Source: AV40 sp035568175
GTDB lineage: Bacteria; Verrucomicrobiota; Verrucomicrobiia; Chthoniobacterales; UBA10450
Direction of reading: 5' to 3'
NCBI GenBank assembly: GCA_035568175.1
Contig: DATMON010000018.1
Coordinates: 186,001 to 250,000, forward strand
Length of the DNA stretch: 64,000 nt
The position numbers and the translations under genes were made by a program. Within the stretch, counting starts at the first letter, position 1. The number at the start of each line of letters is the position of its first letter. Below, piece by piece: positions 7,550-17,424 of the stretch. A model generated the notes under the pieces. The model saw nothing but the letters and a program-made list of their open reading frames with translations. It had not been told where the DNA came from and ran no database searches.

Positions 7550-10500
7550 TCATTTCGCCGGGTTTCGGTTCGGATACGGCGGCGGCGACGGCAGCTGATA
7601 GCCCTTGGTCTTTATCTCTTGCTGAATCTCCTGGATCGCGCGGTCGAGTTGCTGATCTTCGCCTTTGAATTCCTTTCCCGGATCGTTGTCCACTACAATG
7701 TCAGGATCAACGCCGTGACCTTCAATGATCCATTCCTTGCCGTCTTTGGAATAAATCGCGAATTCCGGTTTAAAGAACTGGCCGCCGTCGACCAGCGGAA
7801 GTGAATTGCGAATGCCGACGACTCCGCCCCAGGAGCGTTTCCCAATTAGCTTGCCGAGGCTGAGCGCTTTGAAGCGAAATGGAAAGATGTCGCCATCAGA
7901 CGCGGAGAATTCATTCATCAAAGTGACCATCGGCCCAGTGAAAGCGTCGGCGGGGTCAGGCTGCGGCATCCCGTTGCGGGCAATGCCGATCATTTCGAAA
8001 GCGCGACGCAGTCGCTCGATCACCAACGGGGAAACAAAGCCGCCGCCGTTTCCACGAACATCGACAATCAGCCCTCTTTTGCGAATCTGTGGGAAGTAAA
8101 GCTTGGTGAATTCGTTCAAGCCAGGTTGGCCCATGTCCGGAATGTGCAGATAACCGACCTCGCCGTTCGTCTTCTTGGTGACATAGTCGATGTTCTTTTG
8201 CACCCAATCTAAATAATAGAGCGGGGCCTCGTTATCGGTGGGCACCACCGTGACGTCTCGTCCGCCGGCATCCGAGGGCTTCGAATTCACTCGCAGGATC
8301 ACTTGTTTGTTCGCCGTGCCGATCAAAGCCTCGTAAAGATTAGGAAGCGATGAAACGGGCGTGCCGTTGATCGCCAGAATGTAATCGCCGGGTTTCACAT
8401 CAACGCCGATGGCGGTGAGCGGTGAGCGGGTGTGCTTGTCCCAATTCTCGCCCGGCAAAATGTGATCGATCCGATACGCGCGGCTCCCTGGGTCGCGGGA
8501 CAATTCGGCGCCGAGCAAGCCGAGCTTGATCCGCGGAGTGTCGGGTCGCTCGCCGCCTGACACATACGCGTGGCCGCTGTTTAACTCCGCGATCAGTTCG
8601 CCCAGCAAATAGGTGAGATCGTTTCGATGATTTACGAATGGAACGAGCGCGGCGTACTTGTCGCGCATCGCTTTCCAGTCGACGCCGTTCATCGACGGCG
8701 CGAAGAAAAAGTCGCGCATTTGCCGCCAGCACTCGAAATAGATCTGGTTCCACTCCGCGTGGCGATCGAGCTGCATGTCGAGGCCCTCGATCTTGAACTC
8801 GTGGTCCTTGGTCTCGATCTTGTCTTTTGGCAGATCGATAATGGCAAAATCCTTTTTGATCTTCACCAGCATCTTCTTTCCATCGAACGTGATCTGATAG
8901 GCGTTCACGTCACCGAGGACCGTTTCCTTGCGGTCTTCCAAACTGTAAGAACAGAGGTGAGATTTTCGGTCTGGCGCGTTGCTGTCATCGTCTTCATCTG
9001 AGCCAACGTCATCTGCCGATGTGCGGCGAAGATAGAAAATCCGGTCCTCAATCATTCGGATGTCGCGATAATTTCCAGGGGAAATCTCGAGACCGACGAT
9101 CCGATTCTGAATTCCGTCGGTGTCGACTTTAACTACTACCGGCTTCTTCGGCTTGGCGGCTTCCGGTTTCTTTTCTTCCGGCTTCTTCTCGGCGCCTGCT
9201 TTTTCCTCCGGCTTTTTCTCTTCCGCTTCCTTGGCTTTCTCTTTCTCGCGTTTTTGTTCGGCCTTGCCGACTTCGTCACTCTTCGGACCGAGTGGATTTT
9301 CTGTTTCCTTGGCCAGCGTCACGAGATAAACGCGCTGCATGTCGAGGTAAACGTTCGCAAATTCCTGCTCGCCAAAGCTCGGCTTGAAATCGCGGGCGGA
9401 ACTGAGCAGCAAATATTTTCCATCGTCGCTAAAGACCGGTTCGCCGGAGCCGTACCAATTGTCGGTCACCGCCGTCTGTTGTTTGCTCGCGAGCGAATAG
9501 AGATAAACCCGCGGCAATCCGTTTTCTTCCGGCCTTCCCCACGCGATCCACTGACTGTCGGGCGACCAGTTGAAGGCTTCGATCTCGCCGTATTTGTCCT
9601 GATCGACTTGCGTTATGGTTTTGGTGGCAACATCAACATATCGCAGCCGTTGCAGGCGATCGCTCCAAGCCAGTTTCTTGCTGTCGGGCGACCAAACGGC
9701 TTTGTAATAATAAGTGTCGGCGCCGCTCGTCATTTGCACTGGATCGCCTTTGCCGTCTTGCGCGCGTACATACAGCTCGTTCTCGCCGGTCGCGTCTGAG
9801 TTGTAGGCGATCCATTTTCCGTCCGGCGACCAAACGGCATCGCGTTCGTGCGCGTTTGACGTTTTGGTCAAGTTTCGCGGCGTTCCATATTTTGCCGGGA
9901 CCGAGAAAAGATCGCCGCGCGCCACGACGATCGATCGTTCGCCATCCGGTGCCAGATTCACCGATTCGATGTGTTTTGCTGCATCAACCAATGCCGATCG
10001 GCCGACAGCAAGATCTTCTTTTACATCAATCGGCAGCGGCGTGGCCTGGCCGCTCTTCAAATCGTATCGCCAGATATAACCGGCTTGTTCGAAAACGATC
10101 GATCCCTTCCCGATCGACGGAAATTTGATGTCGAAGTCTTTGAAGCTGGTCAGCTGTTTCGTTTCTTTCGAAGTGAGATCGACAGAGAATAGATTCATCC
10201 GGCCGTCGCGATCTGAAATGAAATAGATTTTGTTGTCGGGTCCCCACATCGGACAGATGTCCTGCGCCGGATTATTGGTCAGGTTTTCAGTCGCGCCGGT
10301 TTTGAAATCGTAGATCCAAATATCGTCGGCCATGCCGCCGCGATAATGTTTCCAGGTCCGGAACTCGCGGAACACGCGGTTGAACGCCATTTTCGAGTCG
10401 TCCGGCGAGAAGGAAGTGAATCCACCGCGCGGCACCGGCACTTGCTGCGGCAGTTCGGCGTCCATGCCAACGGTGAAAAGCGAACCGATGAAATCGTTGA

Positions 10501-10939
10501 ACGATTTCATCCGCGAGCGAAACACAATCAGCGGCTTCGTGTTTTGCCACGCCATCACGATATTATTCGGTCCCATTCTATCGGAAACGTCATCGCGACC
10601 AAGCGTGGCCGAGATCGTGAGCCGTTTCGGCGTCCCGCCATCGGCCGGCATAACGTAAACTTCGCGGTTGCCATCGTATTCCGAAGTAAAGGCGACCTGT
10701 TTCCCGTCAGGAGAAAAGCGCGGAAAGGAAGTGTACCCGGGACCGCTCGTCAGGCGTCGCGCGATGCCGCCGTCTTTGCCCACGGTGTAAAGCTCGCCGG
10801 CGTAGCAGAAAACAATTTCACGGTCGTTCGTCGTTGGAAAACGCAGGAGCCGGGTCGTGTTTGGCAACGACTGGGCCGACATCGACAAGATCGACAACGA
10901 ACAGTAAACCGCCACTAAAAGCAAAATTCGAGAGCGCAT
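7550..10939 (-). CDS. Tricorn-like S41 peptidase with beta-propeller and PDZ domains, exported
   Basis: 1129 residues with a signal peptide (about 1-23, ending SMSAQ). WD40/TolB-like propeller blades (repeats of the type SPDGKQVAFTSEYDG) fill roughly residues 25-560. A highly charged Lys/Glu/Pro stretch (about 565-610) follows, then a linker, a PDZ domain (about 790-870, VKPGDYILAINGTPVSSLP) and the S41 protease domain with the catalytic Ser in FSASDGDIFPF. This is the architecture of Tricorn-type tail-specific proteases, which degrade peptides; here it should act in the periplasm. It is transcribed toward lexA but separated by an SOS box, so it is probably not part of the SOS unit. The charged insert is not typical of archaeal Tricorn. 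Confidence 0.9.
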   Translation of the reverse strand: MRSRILLLVAVYCSLSILSMSAQSLPNTTRLLRFPTTNDREIVFCYAGELYTVGKDGGIARRLTSGPGYTSFPRFSPDGKQVAFTSEYDGNREVYVMPADGGTPKRLTISATLGRDDVSDRMGPNNIVMAWQNTKPLIVFRSRMKSFNDFIGSLFTVGMDAELPQQVPVPRGGFTSFSPDDSKMAFNRVFREFRTWKHYRGGMADDIWIYDFKTGATENLTNNPAQDICPMWGPDNKIYFISDRDGRMNLFSVDLTSKETKQLTSFKDFDIKFPSIGKGSIVFEQAGYIWRYDLKSGQATPLPIDVKEDLAVGRSALVDAAKHIESVNLAPDGERSIVVARGDLFSVPAKYGTPRNLTKTSNAHERDAVWSPDGKWIAYNSDATGENELYVRAQDGKGDPVQMTSGADTYYYKAVWSPDSKKLAWSDRLQRLRYVDVATKTITQVDQDKYGEIEAFNWSPDSQWIAWGRPEENGLPRVYLYSLASKQQTAVTDNWYGSGEPVFSDDGKYLLLSSARDFKPSFGEQEFANVYLDMQRVYLVTLAKETENPLGPKSDEVGKAEQKREKEKAKEAEEKKPEEKAGAEKKPEEKKPEAAKPKKPVVVKVDTDGIQNRIVGLEISPGNYRDIRMIEDRIFYLRRTSADDVGSDEDDDSNAPDRKSHLCSYSLEDRKETVLGDVNAYQITFDGKKMLVKIKKDFAIIDLPKDKIETKDHEFKIEGLDMQLDRHAEWNQIYFECWRQMRDFFFAPSMNGVDWKAMRDKYAALVPFVNHRNDLTYLLGELIAELNSGHAYVSGGERPDTPRIKLGLLGAELSRDPGSRAYRIDHILPGENWDKHTRSPLTAIGVDVKPGDYILAINGTPVSSLPNLYEALIGTANKQVILRVNSKPSDAGGRDVTVVPTDNEAPLYYLDWVQKNIDYVTKKTNGEVGYLHIPDMGQPGLNEFTKLYFPQIRKRGLIVDVRGNGGGFVSPLVIERLRRAFEMIGIARNGMPQPDPADAFTGPMVTLMNEFSASDGDIFPFRFKALSLGKLIGKRSWGGVVGIRNSLPLVDGGQFFKPEFAIYSKDGKEWIIEGHGVDPDIVVDNDPGKEFKGEDQQLDRAIQEIQQEIKTKGYQLPSPPPYPNRNPAK

Positions 10940-11010
10940 AGATTCAGGATTGAAAAACGAAGGCCAGAAAGCTGGTTACGCAACCAGCCGAATGCAAGAA
11001 CTGAATTTGG

Positions 11011-12390
11011 TTATGATGCAGTCGCGCTGGCAGGAATGAAGCCTGCGCCGTCTTCGAATTTTAATTTCCTGTTCAGTTCGCGCCGCAGCAGCAACAGATT
11101 CATGCAGGCCTGGAGCAGTTGCGACCCGACCGAGAGAAACCAAACAAGTTTGATGTCGAACCCCGCCCTGCGCGAGAGAAGCAACGCCGGCAGGGCAAAA
11201 AGAACCAGGCGCGAGGCCGAGCTTAGCAATGGTGGCACAGTGTTACCCAGTCCTTGAAACATGCTCGAGCTGGTAAAGACAATGCCGGCGGCGACGAAAT
11301 TGAAAGCAACGATGCGGAGATAGTCGCTGCCGAACTGGATCACCGCGGCGTCCTTTGAAAAAAAACGGATCATCATTTCCGGCGCAAGCCATGTGATCAA
11401 AGCGAGGACGAGCATCATTGAAGCGGCAATCCCGAGTCCCGATTTAACCGACTGCCGGACGCGATCGGCCTGACGGCCGCCAAAGTTTTGCCCGACCACG
11501 GGCGAGACCGCGAAACTGAGCGCGACCACCGGCAAAAAGAGCGCCTGCATCACGCGCGCGCCCACACCGAATCCTGCCTGCGCCGCCGGACCGAAATTGC
11601 GGATGATCACGTAGACGATCATGATATAAACGAATAGCAGAACAAACTCAGCGCCGGCCGGCACGCCGATCCGCAGCATCGCGCTCCAGATTTTGATCTG
11701 CGGTCGGAACAGCGGAAATCGGAAACGGAGATAATGATATTTCTTCTCGAAGTACCAAATGATGAGCAGATCGGCGACGAGAACCGAAATAAAGGTCGCG
11801 AGTGCCGCGCCGGTTACGCCGAGTTTTGGAAATCCGATCCATCCGAAAATGAGGAACGGAGCGAGTACCATGTTCAGAACGACGCTGATCACTTGGAAAA
11901 TCACCGGCGCTTGAACAATTCCGGTTGCGCGTAAGGCCGAGCCCATTGAGACAAGCGGGAACTGCAGCAGTAACGCCGGAAGAAACCAGTGTAGGTAAGC
12001 CTTGGCTAAAGCCGCGGTAGTCGCGTCCGCGCTCAGTGAGTTGGCGTAAGCATCCATCCAAAGAAAGCCGACCGCGCCCAACGCGATCGCGATCCAGATC
12101 GACATCGTGCACGATTGATTGAACGCGAGCTCCGCGTGCGGCTGATCTTTGCGACCCGCGGCTTGCGAGATCAACGCAGTTGTTCCGACGCCGAGCATTT
12201 GGGTCAGTGCCAGCACGATCATGGTCAGATTACCGGCGACGCCGACGGCTGCGATCGCTTCTTTGCCGAGGCGTCCCACCCAAAAGAGATCGGCCAGCAA
12301 ATAAAGGGTTTGCACCATCATGCTCACGGCCATGAAAGCCGACATATGGAGCAAATGTTTGGTAACCGATCCTTGCGTCAGATCTTTCAT
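11011..12390 (-). CDS. MATE-family multidrug efflux transporter
   Basis: 459 residues with twelve hydrophobic segments in two similar halves, the standard MATE length. Family features include MVQTLYLLADLFWVGRLG near the start, GVGTTALISQAAGRKD (about 65-80), and the second-half counterpart SPVVGQNFGGRQADRVRQ. MATE proteins export cationic drugs and metabolites using Na+ or H+ gradients. Upstream on the same strand is a methyltransferase, with no overlap. The substrate cannot be predicted. Confidence 0.9.
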   Translation of the reverse strand: MKDLTQGSVTKHLLHMSAFMAVSMMVQTLYLLADLFWVGRLGKEAIAAVGVAGNLTMIVLALTQMLGVGTTALISQAAGRKDQPHAELAFNQSCTMSIWIAIALGAVGFLWMDAYANSLSADATTAALAKAYLHWFLPALLLQFPLVSMGSALRATGIVQAPVIFQVISVVLNMVLAPFLIFGWIGFPKLGVTGAALATFISVLVADLLIIWYFEKKYHYLRFRFPLFRPQIKIWSAMLRIGVPAGAEFVLLFVYIMIVYVIIRNFGPAAQAGFGVGARVMQALFLPVVALSFAVSPVVGQNFGGRQADRVRQSVKSGLGIAASMMLVLALITWLAPEMMIRFFSKDAAVIQFGSDYLRIVAFNFVAAGIVFTSSSMFQGLGNTVPPLLSSASRLVLFALPALLLSRRAGFDIKLVWFLSVGSQLLQACMNLLLLRRELNRKLKFEDGAGFIPASATAS

Positions 12391-12460
12391 ACGAGGTTTT
12401 CGAATCCTGTCGCGCCGGCGTCCTTGGTGGCAACAGAAAAACTTTGAGCGTTGTGGAGGA

Positions 12461-13282
12461 TTACAATTTTTCCGCTACGACCTCAAGCACGAGCGGGGTC
12501 AGCATGAACGAATCCTTTTCCTTCTCGGCCGCGGCCAGGTCCGCGCGGACTTGGTCGGCGAACGCGGCGTCGATTCGACCGAGCTCTTGCAATCGCAAGA
12601 GGTGGACATGAATGAACTGCGCCGGCCATTGCCACATGTAATCGTTTGGTCGAAGACAAAAAATTCGCGGCACGACCGTACGCACCGCAAATCCGTTGTT
12701 CGTTAACCATGACGGCAATTGCCGTCCGGTGTCCGGCTCGCCCCCGGATTCACGCCACGTCGCGATCACATGAGATCTGAATTCTTCGATGCTTTTGCGT
12801 TGCGGGATAAAACGCCACGTCGTGTAGTGACCGTACTCGTGAAAAATCGCGCGGCCGCCGTTGCGTAGCGTGTTCGCAATTTTTTTGATCAGCAACTCCG
12901 GATTCGAGACGAAACAGAGCACCCATCGACACCAGGCGAAATCAAAAGGACCGGCAGGCAACTCGTCCTTCATCAAGTCGAGTTCGTCGGCGTCGACATT
13001 CGACAGCGAGTGCGTTCGGACTGCGCTCTTGATTGCGTTGACAAAATTACTCGAGCGCTCGACTGCGACGACTCGTCCATTCGGTCCAACAATTTCCGCA
13101 AGATCGACAGTCGCGTAGCCGGGGCCGGCGCCGACATCGAGGACACGGCTGCCATCGATTACGCCCGCCTTTTTCCAGCAATCCAAAACTACCGGACGCC
13201 AGGCGCGATGCTGCACCCCCAATCGCTCTAGTTCTTCGTCGTGGGTGCCCAGAACATAATCTCGTTCCTTTGACTGACTCAT
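12461..13282 (-). CDS. Class I SAM-dependent methyltransferase
   Basis: 273 residues from the ATG at 13282 (MSQSKERDYVLGTHDEELER); an in-frame codon at 13345 would add an unconserved leader. The SAM-binding motif I is clear (VLDVGAGPGYATVDLA), followed by the acidic residue of motif II (RVVAVERS) and motif IV (PFDFAWCRWVLCFV). The resemblance is to UbiE/type 11 small-molecule methyltransferases. The substrate is unknown and the neighbours give no pathway hint. Confidence 0.85.
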   Translation of the reverse strand: MSQSKERDYVLGTHDEELERLGVQHRAWRPVVLDCWKKAGVIDGSRVLDVGAGPGYATVDLAEIVGPNGRVVAVERSSNFVNAIKSAVRTHSLSNVDADELDLMKDELPAGPFDFAWCRWVLCFVSNPELLIKKIANTLRNGGRAIFHEYGHYTTWRFIPQRKSIEEFRSHVIATWRESGGEPDTGRQLPSWLTNNGFAVRTVVPRIFCLRPNDYMWQWPAQFIHVHLLRLQELGRIDAAFADQVRADLAAAEKEKDSFMLTPLVLEVVAEKL

Positions 13283-13358
13283 GGCGTGTGGAATCAGCTT
13301 ACATCGCGGCGAGATGCAGCCCACCCGATTCTTGCTCGACCGCAACTCCGGTTCGGAG

Positions 13359-14765
13359 TTATTTTTTCACTTCCGCTTTGCCGGTTTTGTCCTGGATCGT
13401 GACGCTCAGTTTCTTTGTGTCTTTGTTGCCATCGCGCATGGCATAACCGACCGACCAGGTGTCGTTGGCCGCATTGTATTCGGCCTTCGGCAATTGATAG
13501 TCACCCAAATCGTAGCCTTTTTCACGCGCTTCAATGTCAGCGATGTCCATCGCCTGCACCGCCGTCAGCTTCGGGCCGGTCGTCGCGGGCGGCGAAACGG
13601 CTGCGGTTGAAGGCGTCGGAATTTGAGTTGGTGGGTTTGTTTCCGGCGGCGGGTTGGCGTGTAGCGACGAAGGCGGTCCGGTCAAAGTGCGGATCGAATT
13701 GTCCACTGGAGTTTCCTTTGCGGCTGGAGGCTCGGCCTTTGCGGATTTTGAGCTTTGAGCTAAACGCCCGTCCGGCTCGGACTTCTCGGATCCAGTCGTG
13801 GCCGGGCCTTCGGCCGGAATATCTTCACTTAGCTGTGTGTCTACTTTCGGTGGTTGAGAGGAAGCGGGTTTCGCAGTCTTCGATGGCTTTTCGGTGTTTT
13901 CAGATTTCGCGCGCTCAGGACGCACCGCCGGCTCAGCCTCGGGTTTTCTGGTAACGGTGCGAGTCGGCCGCTCGATCGCGTGGACGGCTCCGGGCTGAAG
14001 CGCGGCGTTCCTGGTCGCGGGTGCTCGCGGCGTAACCGATTCTTCCGACTCTTCTGTCGAAGCTTGGGCAATTAACGGTTGAGAAACTTTCTGCTTTGTC
14101 TCTGACGAGGATTCCTTTGCCGCTTTTTCTGTAATTGGGCGTTCGGCGTTTTCTTTTACGGTGTCAGCGGGCCCTTCTGCTGGAACGTCCGCCGTTGTTT
14201 CTTCCGCAACACGAGCTGGTGTCTTTTCCTCTAAAACTTTTTCCGTGCTGCGTGCTTCGCTCGCAACCTCTGTCGATGCTTCGGGTTCGGCCCGCTCGGC
14301 TTTCTTCACTACTGGCGCAGCTTCCACACCCTCGGCTTTCGTAATTAATGGCCCGGCAACCCATCGCCCGTTTTTGTGACCATCTGCAAACGTCGTATGA
14401 TACGTTTTTCCGTGGTCAACGGTCATGACACCGCCGTTGAATTTCCCATGCAGCATCGTCCCCGAATAACTGCTGATCGGAATTCGCTTTGGGCCTGCTA
14501 TGTTCGACCCGGTCAAGAAACCTCGCTCAACCCGGAACCACTGGAGTGTGCCGGGTCCTGTCGCGTAGCCATCCCCGTCGCGATTGCCCGACCAGGTCGC
14601 AGCGTCTCCGGGTTTGGGATCGTTGTTCCAAACGAGCGCTTTTTTGCGGTCCTCAGTGCGCTGATAGGTCCCGTCGGCGTAGGCGCCGCCTGCGAAAAGC
14701 AGTGTCAGTAAGATCGTTAGACAGGCAAGACGGGGCGCGTTCACAAGGCGCCGATTGTAATTCAT
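13359..14765 (-). CDS. Secreted paralogue A: N-terminal MORN-like domain, low-complexity linker, PepSY-like C-terminus
   Basis: 468 residues of unknown function. A signal peptide ends at GGAYA (about 30). Residues 31-145 form a domain with GTYQRTEDRKKALVWNNDPK, DAATWSGNRDGDGYATGPGT and a MORN-like tail (MLHGKFNGGVMTVDHGKTYH). A long Pro/Ser/Glu/Ala-rich linker (about 150-395) contains the short motif LTGPPSSLH. The last 70 residues (AVQAMDIADIEAREKGYDLG ... TIQDKTGKAEVKK) resemble a PepSY fold. A protein of the same plan is encoded at 16225-17328, and the N-terminal domain alone at 27295-27954. The location is extracytoplasmic by its signal peptide. The PepSY assignment is by eye. Confidence 0.75.
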   Translation of the reverse strand: MNYNRRLVNAPRLACLTILLTLLFAGGAYADGTYQRTEDRKKALVWNNDPKPGDAATWSGNRDGDGYATGPGTLQWFRVERGFLTGSNIAGPKRIPISSYSGTMLHGKFNGGVMTVDHGKTYHTTFADGHKNGRWVAGPLITKAEGVEAAPVVKKAERAEPEASTEVASEARSTEKVLEEKTPARVAEETTADVPAEGPADTVKENAERPITEKAAKESSSETKQKVSQPLIAQASTEESEESVTPRAPATRNAALQPGAVHAIERPTRTVTRKPEAEPAVRPERAKSENTEKPSKTAKPASSQPPKVDTQLSEDIPAEGPATTGSEKSEPDGRLAQSSKSAKAEPPAAKETPVDNSIRTLTGPPSSLHANPPPETNPPTQIPTPSTAAVSPPATTGPKLTAVQAMDIADIEAREKGYDLGDYQLPKAEYNAANDTWSVGYAMRDGNKDTKKLSVTIQDKTGKAEVKK

Positions 14766-14867
14766 TCGGTCAGCCGTTCACAACATGAAAGTCCGCACCC
14801 CTAATAAAAACCTTGGTGTCCGGAGCTACCACGAAGGACACCCGGGGCAGACCGTAACGGATTCAAC

Positions 14868-16166
14868 TTGTCGTCGTTGGATGAAATTGCTACATCGACA
14901 TCGTTCGTGTCCCCCTTACGAATCATCGCGGTTTGCATTTGCGCCGGTTCACTTGCCGGTTGCACTCATCTTTCGCCATCACGCGAGAACTCCGCCGCCA
15001 ATCCCCACAATTCGGTCGTCACCGGGACAGGCTACAAACTAGCCTTTATTGAGTTTGGGGAGCAAGGCTCTTACCAGGATACAACCCAGGTCACCAACGC
15101 AGTCGAGTTGGTCGAGAAAACGGACCGACCGCTGGTCATTACTTACGTTCACGGTTGGCAGAACAACGCCGAGTCCGACGATGTCAAAAAATTTTCCGGA
15201 CTACTGGCGCGTCTCAATGCCGCGCCCGCCATTCGTGATGCCGGATTCAATCTCGTCGGCATTTATCTGGCCTGGCGCGGTAAGTTCACTCCGGTTCCGG
15301 TTTTAAAGGAGCTCAGCTTTTGGAACCGCAAGGCCACCGCCGAACGCATCGCCAGTAACTACGATTGCTACGATGCCATCGCCGCCATCTCGGAGGCCGC
15401 TCGAAAACACGGCATCGCTAATCAATACACGGTCCTGCTCGGACATTCGTTTGGCGGACTCATCGTCGAGCGCTCTGTCGCGCACGCCATCAACGCCGAG
15501 ATCCACGGTCACGCCGGCGCTGACCGCAGCTTGCCCGCTGATCTGATTCTCGTCGTCAATCCCGCCGCCGATAGCATTCTCGCGCGGCAGATGATTTCCG
15601 CGCTTTACATCCGCGACACCGAAAACACGCGGCCGATGTTTGTCTCGGTCACGTCCAGTGCCGACATTGCCACCGGCCTTGCCTTTCCAATCGGCACCGG
15701 CCTCGCGGCAACGACAAAAGCGTTTAACACAGTCCCGGCCCCAGGAGCGGCGAAGAATCTAGAGAGCGAACGCGCGTTTTATACTTCGACCCCGGGCCAC
15801 AACCAATTCCTCGTCAATCACGTCACCGAAAAACTTCCCGAAACAATCGACTCGCACGGCTTGCCCGCGCTCGAGACGAACTTAAAACACAACTTGGTCG
15901 GTGACGTGTTCACCTTGGACGGGCCGAACGGAATGCTGGAACTCTGGCAAATCAAGCGCGTTGGCGACGTCGACGTGCCTTACTGGGACGTCAAAGTCGA
16001 TCCGAGTATCATCAAGAATCACGGCGATCTTTGGAACGAACGGGCCGAAGCGATGATGGCCGCAATTTTCCGCATGGCGAATCCGACACTCAATCCGCAC
16101 GCCAAACCGCGCGCCATTTTGCAAAAGCCTCCGAACCTGAAGCGGCTCCAGTACCGACAGCACTAA
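14868..16166 (+). CDS. Alpha/beta-hydrolase lipoprotein
   Basis: 432 residues. A lipobox (SLAGC, Cys near residue 32) follows a hydrophobic segment, so the protein should be a lipid-anchored envelope enzyme. The hydrolase core shows VITYVHGWQNNAE (oxyanion region), NLVGIYLAWRG, and the nucleophile elbow LLGHSFGGLIVE. Later His and Asp residues are present but I cannot assign the triad with certainty. The gene is inserted, in the opposite orientation, between the two paralogous genes at 13.4 and 16.2 kb. An esterase or lipase role is plausible; the substrate is unknown. Confidence 0.8.
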   Translation: MSSLDEIATSTSFVSPLRIIAVCICAGSLAGCTHLSPSRENSAANPHNSVVTGTGYKLAFIEFGEQGSYQDTTQVTNAVELVEKTDRPLVITYVHGWQNNAESDDVKKFSGLLARLNAAPAIRDAGFNLVGIYLAWRGKFTPVPVLKELSFWNRKATAERIASNYDCYDAIAAISEAARKHGIANQYTVLLGHSFGGLIVERSVAHAINAEIHGHAGADRSLPADLILVVNPAADSILARQMISALYIRDTENTRPMFVSVTSSADIATGLAFPIGTGLAATTKAFNTVPAPGAAKNLESERAFYTSTPGHNQFLVNHVTEKLPETIDSHGLPALETNLKHNLVGDVFTLDGPNGMLELWQIKRVGDVDVPYWDVKVDPSIIKNHGDLWNERAEAMMAAIFRMANPTLNPHAKPRAILQKPPNLKRLQYRQH

Positions 16167-16224
16167 ACTTTTGAAACTCGCTCGCTGCTTTACCTTCTTT
16201 GTCCCACGTCCCGAGCGCTTTATT

Positions 16225-17328
16225 CTACTTTCTAAATTCTACTTTCCTCGTCTTGTCTTCGATCGTGATGGTGAACGTGCCGCCGCTTTCGCCTTCCTTC
16301 AGACCGTAAAAGAGCGACCACTTTCCTTTCACCGCCGAGTGATCGACTTTTGGACGCTGATAATTATCCAACTGGTAACCTTGAACACGTGCTTCGGTGT
16401 CCGCGAGACTGATCGCTTCCGTTTCCGTGAGCGGTGCACTCTCCCGCGGTGAGGATGTTTCGCTTTCTATTTTCGGCGGTGAAGTATCAGGCACTGTGTG
16501 CAGAGATGAGGGCGGACCAGCGAGTGTGCTTAATGAAATGTCGGCAGCAGATTTTCCGGCTGAAGACTGATGGCTCGTTTCAGACGTCGGACTAGGAACC
16601 TCTGTCAGTCGCTCTACTGCCGATGCTTCTGCGACAGGTGGCGCCTCTTGAATCGACGGTTGAGCAAACGCTTCGGCCTTCGGGATCGGCGTCGGTTCGA
16701 AAACCGATGCTTCGCTCTCAGTCCTTGCGCCGGGAGGCGTGCTGCGAGGTAAATCCTCTTCAGCCGGGCGGGGTTCACTTTTTTTCTCGGTGATTGTTGG
16801 TGGCGTTGGTTCGGTCGGAGTCGTCGCCGGTTTGGTCGCGATCGGACGTATTTTTTCCGGCTCAGTCTTCGGCTTTTTTGCAGTCTCCGGCGTGCTTTCT
16901 CCGCTGGAACTCGCTGTCTTTTTGCTGGCCTCTGATTTTAGCGCTTCCTCCGGCACATTCATCTTTGACGGCGCCGGTCCGCGCGCCCAGCCGGTCACTC
17001 GCCCTCCATCGGCAAAGTAAGCGTGCGCGGTCCGTCCGTTGGTATGCACATTGACCGGCCCTTCGAGTTTGCCGTGGACCATGTTCCCATAATAGAGACC
17101 GTAAACGGTCCCTTTGGCCGTGTACCAAGTGAGCGCGCCGAATCCGGACGCGTAATTCTCCTTGTCCCGATCACCGGCCCAGGTTGCGCTGTCGCCCGGT
17201 TTCGGAGTGCCGTTCCAAACAAGGGTTTTGCCATCCTTGGTCTGCTGATACTCGCCCTGACCAAACGAGGTGCTTGCGGCGAGCAGCAACCCGCCACAAA
17301 ACAGAATCGATCGAAGCCGCCAAGTCAT
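16225..17328 (-). CDS. Secreted paralogue B: N-terminal MORN-like domain, linker, PepSY-like C-terminus
   Basis: 367 residues from the ATG at 17328 (MTWRLRSILFCGGLL), preferred over 17376 because it gives a normal signal peptide ending at SFGQ. The order matches the 13.4-kb protein: GEYQQTKDGKTLVWNGTPKP and ATWAGDRDKENYASGFGALT; a MORN-like MVHGKLEGPVNVHTNGRTAH; a Pro/Ser/Thr-rich linker with LAGPPSSLH; and a C-terminal ISLADTEARVQGYQLDNYQ ... TITIEDKTRKVEFRK. The two flank a lipoprotein hydrolase. Function unknown. Confidence 0.75.
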   Translation of the reverse strand: MTWRLRSILFCGGLLLAASTSFGQGEYQQTKDGKTLVWNGTPKPGDSATWAGDRDKENYASGFGALTWYTAKGTVYGLYYGNMVHGKLEGPVNVHTNGRTAHAYFADGGRVTGWARGPAPSKMNVPEEALKSEASKKTASSSGESTPETAKKPKTEPEKIRPIATKPATTPTEPTPPTITEKKSEPRPAEEDLPRSTPPGARTESEASVFEPTPIPKAEAFAQPSIQEAPPVAEASAVERLTEVPSPTSETSHQSSAGKSAADISLSTLAGPPSSLHTVPDTSPPKIESETSSPRESAPLTETEAISLADTEARVQGYQLDNYQRPKVDHSAVKGKWSLFYGLKEGESGGTFTITIEDKTRKVEFRK

Positions 17329-17424
17329 TTCACGAAACGTGAATCGAAACGTTACCGCACGCTGCAGTAACGGCAAGATCAGTTGTCCGGCCGATCAGCG
17401 GCCTGTGGTCTTTTGTAATCTGCA

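Noticed and set aside
10346..10918. Plus-strand frame opposite the Tricorn-like gene
   Set aside because: Basic, Arg/His-rich shadow of the propeller codons.
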